From: Novipirellula caenicola
GTDB taxonomy: Bacteria > Planctomycetota > Planctomycetia > Pirellulales > Pirellulaceae
Assembly: GCF_039545035.1 (NCBI RefSeq)
Contig: NZ_BAABRO010000027.1
Location: 1 to 64,000, forward strand
Length of the DNA: 64,000 nucleotides
Reading direction: 5' to 3'
Shown piece after piece: positions 61,062 through 64,000 of the stretch; position 1 is the stretch's first letter; every line of letters starts with the position of its first letter. The notes beneath the pieces are model-generated. The model was not told the origin of the DNA, ran no database searches, and saw nothing but the letters and a program-made list of their open reading frames with translations. The position numbers and the translations under genes were made by a program.

Positions 61062-63911
61062 TTATTCGGAATCCTCGATTCCGCCGGCGACGGACATCAC
61101 GCCCGTTTGCATGATCATGTCGTAGTCGTCGTACTGAATCGGATCGCGGCTCGGAGCAAAGTCTTCGTCGCGAATACGGCGAACACAGTCAAGGATCAAT
61201 TCTCGAGCCTGATCCATCAACGATTCATCAAAGTCGGCGATGTTGATCTTCGTTTCCTCGTCCTTGTCGCTAATGTTGAAATAACCAAGCTGCACTTCGG
61301 TTGGATTGGCGTCGATGCCGAGATACGGAATCATCATGCGATACAGCGGTAACTGCAGGTCAATCCACTGCATTCCCTCGTCTGTCTTTTTGAGATGCTT
61401 TTTCTCTGGTTTATGCCCGTGCGTTTTGTAATCCAAAATCGCCCAGCGTCCTGAATCGCGATGGAAGTCAATGCGGTCGAGTCGGCCGCGAAGTCCCATT
61501 TTAAAACCGTCGACCTCAATGCAGGCTCCGTCGCGTTTGTCATCCACCGAGGCTTCGGATTGCTTGATCACCCAGCCCTGGGCGATACGTTGGGCCTGTT
61601 CGACCGCGACTTTGCGAAGACGTCTTTCCGCTTGCCGGATTTGCAGCGCCACCGCGGTGGACGCCGAATCACCGTATCGCAAACTTGCGTAGCGGTGCAA
61701 ATGATGGAGCAAGATTTTTTCGATCTTCTCTGCGTCGGATTCGTCGCGGTCATCGGAATCGCCAAACGTTTCCAACGCACCGTGAATCAAATCGCCAAAT
61801 TGGTTCGCCGCTAATTCCGCCGACATGTCGTCCAGCGGTTTCAGTTTCAAGACATGACGCAGATAGAATCGATAGGGACATGCCAAGTAATCGTGAAACG
61901 CGGTCACGCTCATCGCTTTGACTGGACAGGTACCCGTGGACGCGGGCAGCGAGGGGATCGGCAGCGATGATTCGACGTTGGCGGTATCCCAGCCGTGCCG
62001 GACCAACACGCGTGGTCGGCTGGTTTCGAGTAACAAGCGGATCCGCCGAGCGACGTCTTCGTCCGATGCCGCCGCCAACAATCGGCTCGGCGGAGTCGGT
62101 GTTCCATCAGCTGAATTGCGACCTACAATAAAACGCACCGTTTGCCGCGTCGACAACAATAACTGCATGTTGTAAACGTCGCGGGCAAACCGTCGGTCGT
62201 TGTCGGCCATCCGCAGTTGCGTACGCAGCGCGCCTGGTAAAAACGCGTCATTGGTCACCGCGGTGGGCACAAACGGTTGATTCAGCCCCAGTACCACCAA
62301 CGCCTGAGCATCATCCAAGGCGAGGTCCAGCCAACCGAGGATCTCAATATCATCGGGCTGCATCGGATCGACCACTCGCAGGTCGCCCACACGATTGGCA
62401 ATCATTTGCATCGCACTTGCGCCGTCGATTTCAAGGTCCAATTCGGCGTTGACATTGGCAAACCGCGTCAACAATCCACAAACCGAATGCAATGCCATCG
62501 TCGTGCGGTCTTGCGGCACGCTGCTTTCCTCCGGCGCAAACAACGGCATTGATTCATCGGCCGGTTCGAGGGCATCCAGTTCCGTAGCATAGAGCGTGGT
62601 TAACCACTGCGAGATCGCTCCACACCACTGTCCCAACGGACGGTTGGCACCTTGCAGCGGCGTCATCCATTTTTCAATCCGTTTGGCAACTTGGATCGCA
62701 GTCGGATAGCTTTTCTTGGCTTCCTCAGGCAGCGGGTTGGCGAGTTGGATGGGAAAGTGGTTGGCAAGCAATTGGTCAATCTGCGTCAACCAAGAATCGG
62801 CGGATTCGGGATCTTGTTTGCTAATCCAAGCATGCACGTCCGCATGACGCACCAGCGTGGCCAGCGATTGCCACGAACGGGTCTTCAAATAGGACGCTGT
62901 CAAGTTCAGCAGCCGTCCAATCGCGGTGCGATCAATGCTCCACCCAAGGTTTCGAAAGGTGTCGACTCCGCAGCTTCGCATTTCAAATTCGATCGGCCCA
63001 ACCTGGGATTCGTCGGTCACTCCGATCGTGACCTCGTCGACCGAGTATTGCTTGGCGAATTCGGCAATCACCTCGGCAACCGCAGTCGATTGGTCGGCAA
63101 TATCGCCCGCCGAGATCAATTGTTCGTCGTCGATCGGCAATCGGTAATCGGTCCACTTGCTGGTTTCGATGCATCCGAATTCGTCAAAACGCGACGCTTC
63201 GTTTGCCGGGGCCGCCACCATCGCGACGATTTCCCCCTGTGTCGCGCGTAGCATCGCAATCTGCAAATGACTCAAGTCGCTCGTCCCAATCAACACGACG
63301 GTCGAACTGGTTTTACAGGCGTGATCGCTTAGTGCAAATCGACGTTCATGGTGTGGGTCGGCAAGTCCCGCCGCAGCAAGTCGCTTTAAATACGATTCAA
63401 ACAGCGTTGCCAACAGCGTCCAGCGTCGTTGGTCATTTTCCGCTTCGGTGACGGTTGCGACATCGGCAAACGAAAGCTGGTTCGAGGCCAGATCTTCGTG
63501 CAGTCCCCGAATCGTCGCCGCCAACTCCATCCATGTATCGGCTTCGTCCGAGGTCGGCAGCGTGGGAACCAGCGGTTTGAGCGTTTCAGGATTTGCCGCT
63601 GCAAGGACTTGAGACCACGCAAGCGTTTGTTCAAAGTCGATCGCGAGGGTGCCGCGAGGCAAATAAAGTTGTTCGGGCAGTCGGCCAAGCGTGATGATTT
63701 TTGGCAGACTCAAACGCAAACCGGCGTCCTTGGCGGCTTCCTTCAGCAGCGTCTCGAAACGATAGGAGCTTTGCGACGTCGGCAGCACGCAGATCAGCCC
63801 CGACAAATCAAACTGATTCGTCGTTGCGTACTTTGATTTCAGTGAGTCCACGGCACGCGGCAACAGCGGGGCATCCCAGCCAAGAAATTCGGTCGTGATT
63901 TGTGGATTCAT
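61062..63911 (-). CDS. addB: AddB-like PD-(D/E)XK nuclease subunit
   Basis: The ATG at 63911 gives 949 residues (a TTG lies 16 codons upstream). The N-terminal two thirds resemble an inactive helicase: where AddB of Firmicutes has a Walker A motif, this protein reads CVLPTSQSSYRFE. The C-terminal nuclease domain has a FGDLIHGALE His (about residue 709), GLRGRLDRIDF (Asp, about 807), ILDYKTHG (the D-x-K part, about 828) and LQLPLYRMM. The iron-staple cysteines of AddB are incomplete: one Cys (LACPYRFYL, about 677) is present, but the C-terminal triple-Cys group is absent. It starts a four-gene operon with addA 43 bases downstream. Confidence 0.88.
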   Translation of the reverse strand: MNPQITTEFLGWDAPLLPRAVDSLKSKYATTNQFDLSGLICVLPTSQSSYRFETLLKEAAKDAGLRLSLPKIITLGRLPEQLYLPRGTLAIDFEQTLAWSQVLAAANPETLKPLVPTLPTSDEADTWMELAATIRGLHEDLASNQLSFADVATVTEAENDQRRWTLLATLFESYLKRLAAAGLADPHHERRFALSDHACKTSSTVVLIGTSDLSHLQIAMLRATQGEIVAMVAAPANEASRFDEFGCIETSKWTDYRLPIDDEQLISAGDIADQSTAVAEVIAEFAKQYSVDEVTIGVTDESQVGPIEFEMRSCGVDTFRNLGWSIDRTAIGRLLNLTASYLKTRSWQSLATLVRHADVHAWISKQDPESADSWLTQIDQLLANHFPIQLANPLPEEAKKSYPTAIQVAKRIEKWMTPLQGANRPLGQWCGAISQWLTTLYATELDALEPADESMPLFAPEESSVPQDRTTMALHSVCGLLTRFANVNAELDLEIDGASAMQMIANRVGDLRVVDPMQPDDIEILGWLDLALDDAQALVVLGLNQPFVPTAVTNDAFLPGALRTQLRMADNDRRFARDVYNMQLLLSTRQTVRFIVGRNSADGTPTPPSRLLAAASDEDVARRIRLLLETSRPRVLVRHGWDTANVESSLPIPSLPASTGTCPVKAMSVTAFHDYLACPYRFYLRHVLKLKPLDDMSAELAANQFGDLIHGALETFGDSDDRDESDAEKIEKILLHHLHRYASLRYGDSASTAVALQIRQAERRLRKVAVEQAQRIAQGWVIKQSEASVDDKRDGACIEVDGFKMGLRGRLDRIDFHRDSGRWAILDYKTHGHKPEKKHLKKTDEGMQWIDLQLPLYRMMIPYLGIDANPTEVQLGYFNISDKDEETKINIADFDESLMDQARELILDCVRRIRDEDFAPSRDPIQYDDYDMIMQTGVMSVAGGIEDSE

Positions 63912-64000
63912 GAGGTATGCGAGGCAATCAAAAGGTCGTGCGATCCGGTACAGGATCAAAAAGGTAGTGTCGCGATCGCCGTGACACGTCTGGTCATTGC
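63912..64000. other. Window edge upstream of addB
   Basis: Eighty-nine bases with no gene visible; the addB operon promoter may lie here or beyond the window. Confidence 0.4.

Overview
The window reads as a chromosomal segment of a planctomycete, most likely a marine Pirellulaceae (Rhodopirellula/Novipirellula-like). The basis is the gene content: two formylglycine-type sulfatases, a DUF1592/DUF1552 pair, a DUF1559 prepilin-like protein, DUF1080 and DUF1571 proteins, Tat-exported Gfo/Idh/MocA and sugar-isomerase proteins, a Cys-rich outer-membrane barrel protein, and many secreted proteins with no recognisable family. I see no tRNA, rRNA, CRISPR array, prophage or transposase gene.

Layout. 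1-7500: sugar-processing proteins (isomerase and DUF1080, divergent), a translationally coupled methyltransferase/membrane-protein pair whose coding sequence carries a 15-bp tandem repeat, an unusual lipoprotein-type methyltransferase, a small zinc-ribbon protein and a secreted protein. 7476-14200: ftsY-miaE operon, a highly expressed porin-like protein with terminator, an M20 peptidase overlapping a Bfd-like ferredoxin, and rlmN. 14500-20000: small secreted proteins, a histidine phosphatase, a PAS-AraC regulator and a sulfatase. 20000-25300: a tightly overlapping four-gene ABC export-type operon. 25500-31040: PhoD-like phosphatase and the DUF1592/DUF1552 pair. 31098-33734: ybaB-recR-rpoN. 34100-41200: DUF1571 protein, coproheme decarboxylase (hemQ), purC, a GH10-like protein without the catalytic glutamates, and an SDR. 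41446-41688: a gene-free stretch with promoter, rod-like RNA fold and strong terminator, my best candidate for an undescribed non-coding RNA. 41734-53287: Gfo/Idh/MocA, a second sulfatase, an S9 peptidase, a His/Cys-rich protein, DUF1559 and a GMC oxidoreductase. 53461-63911: a 10.5-kb double-strand-break-repair operon (addB, addA, YhaO-like, YhaN-like).

Two themes run through the window. One is extracytoplasmic breakdown of sulfated or complex organic matter: sulfatases, DUF1592/1552, GMC and Gfo/Idh oxidoreductases, PhoD, S9 peptidase. The other is genome maintenance: recR, ybaB and the addBA-yhaON operon. The spaces between genes are rich in palindromic elements. One family has 15-bp terminal inverted repeats and a 4-bp TCAA flank, and sits inside a second palindrome whose apparently empty form is also present in the window.
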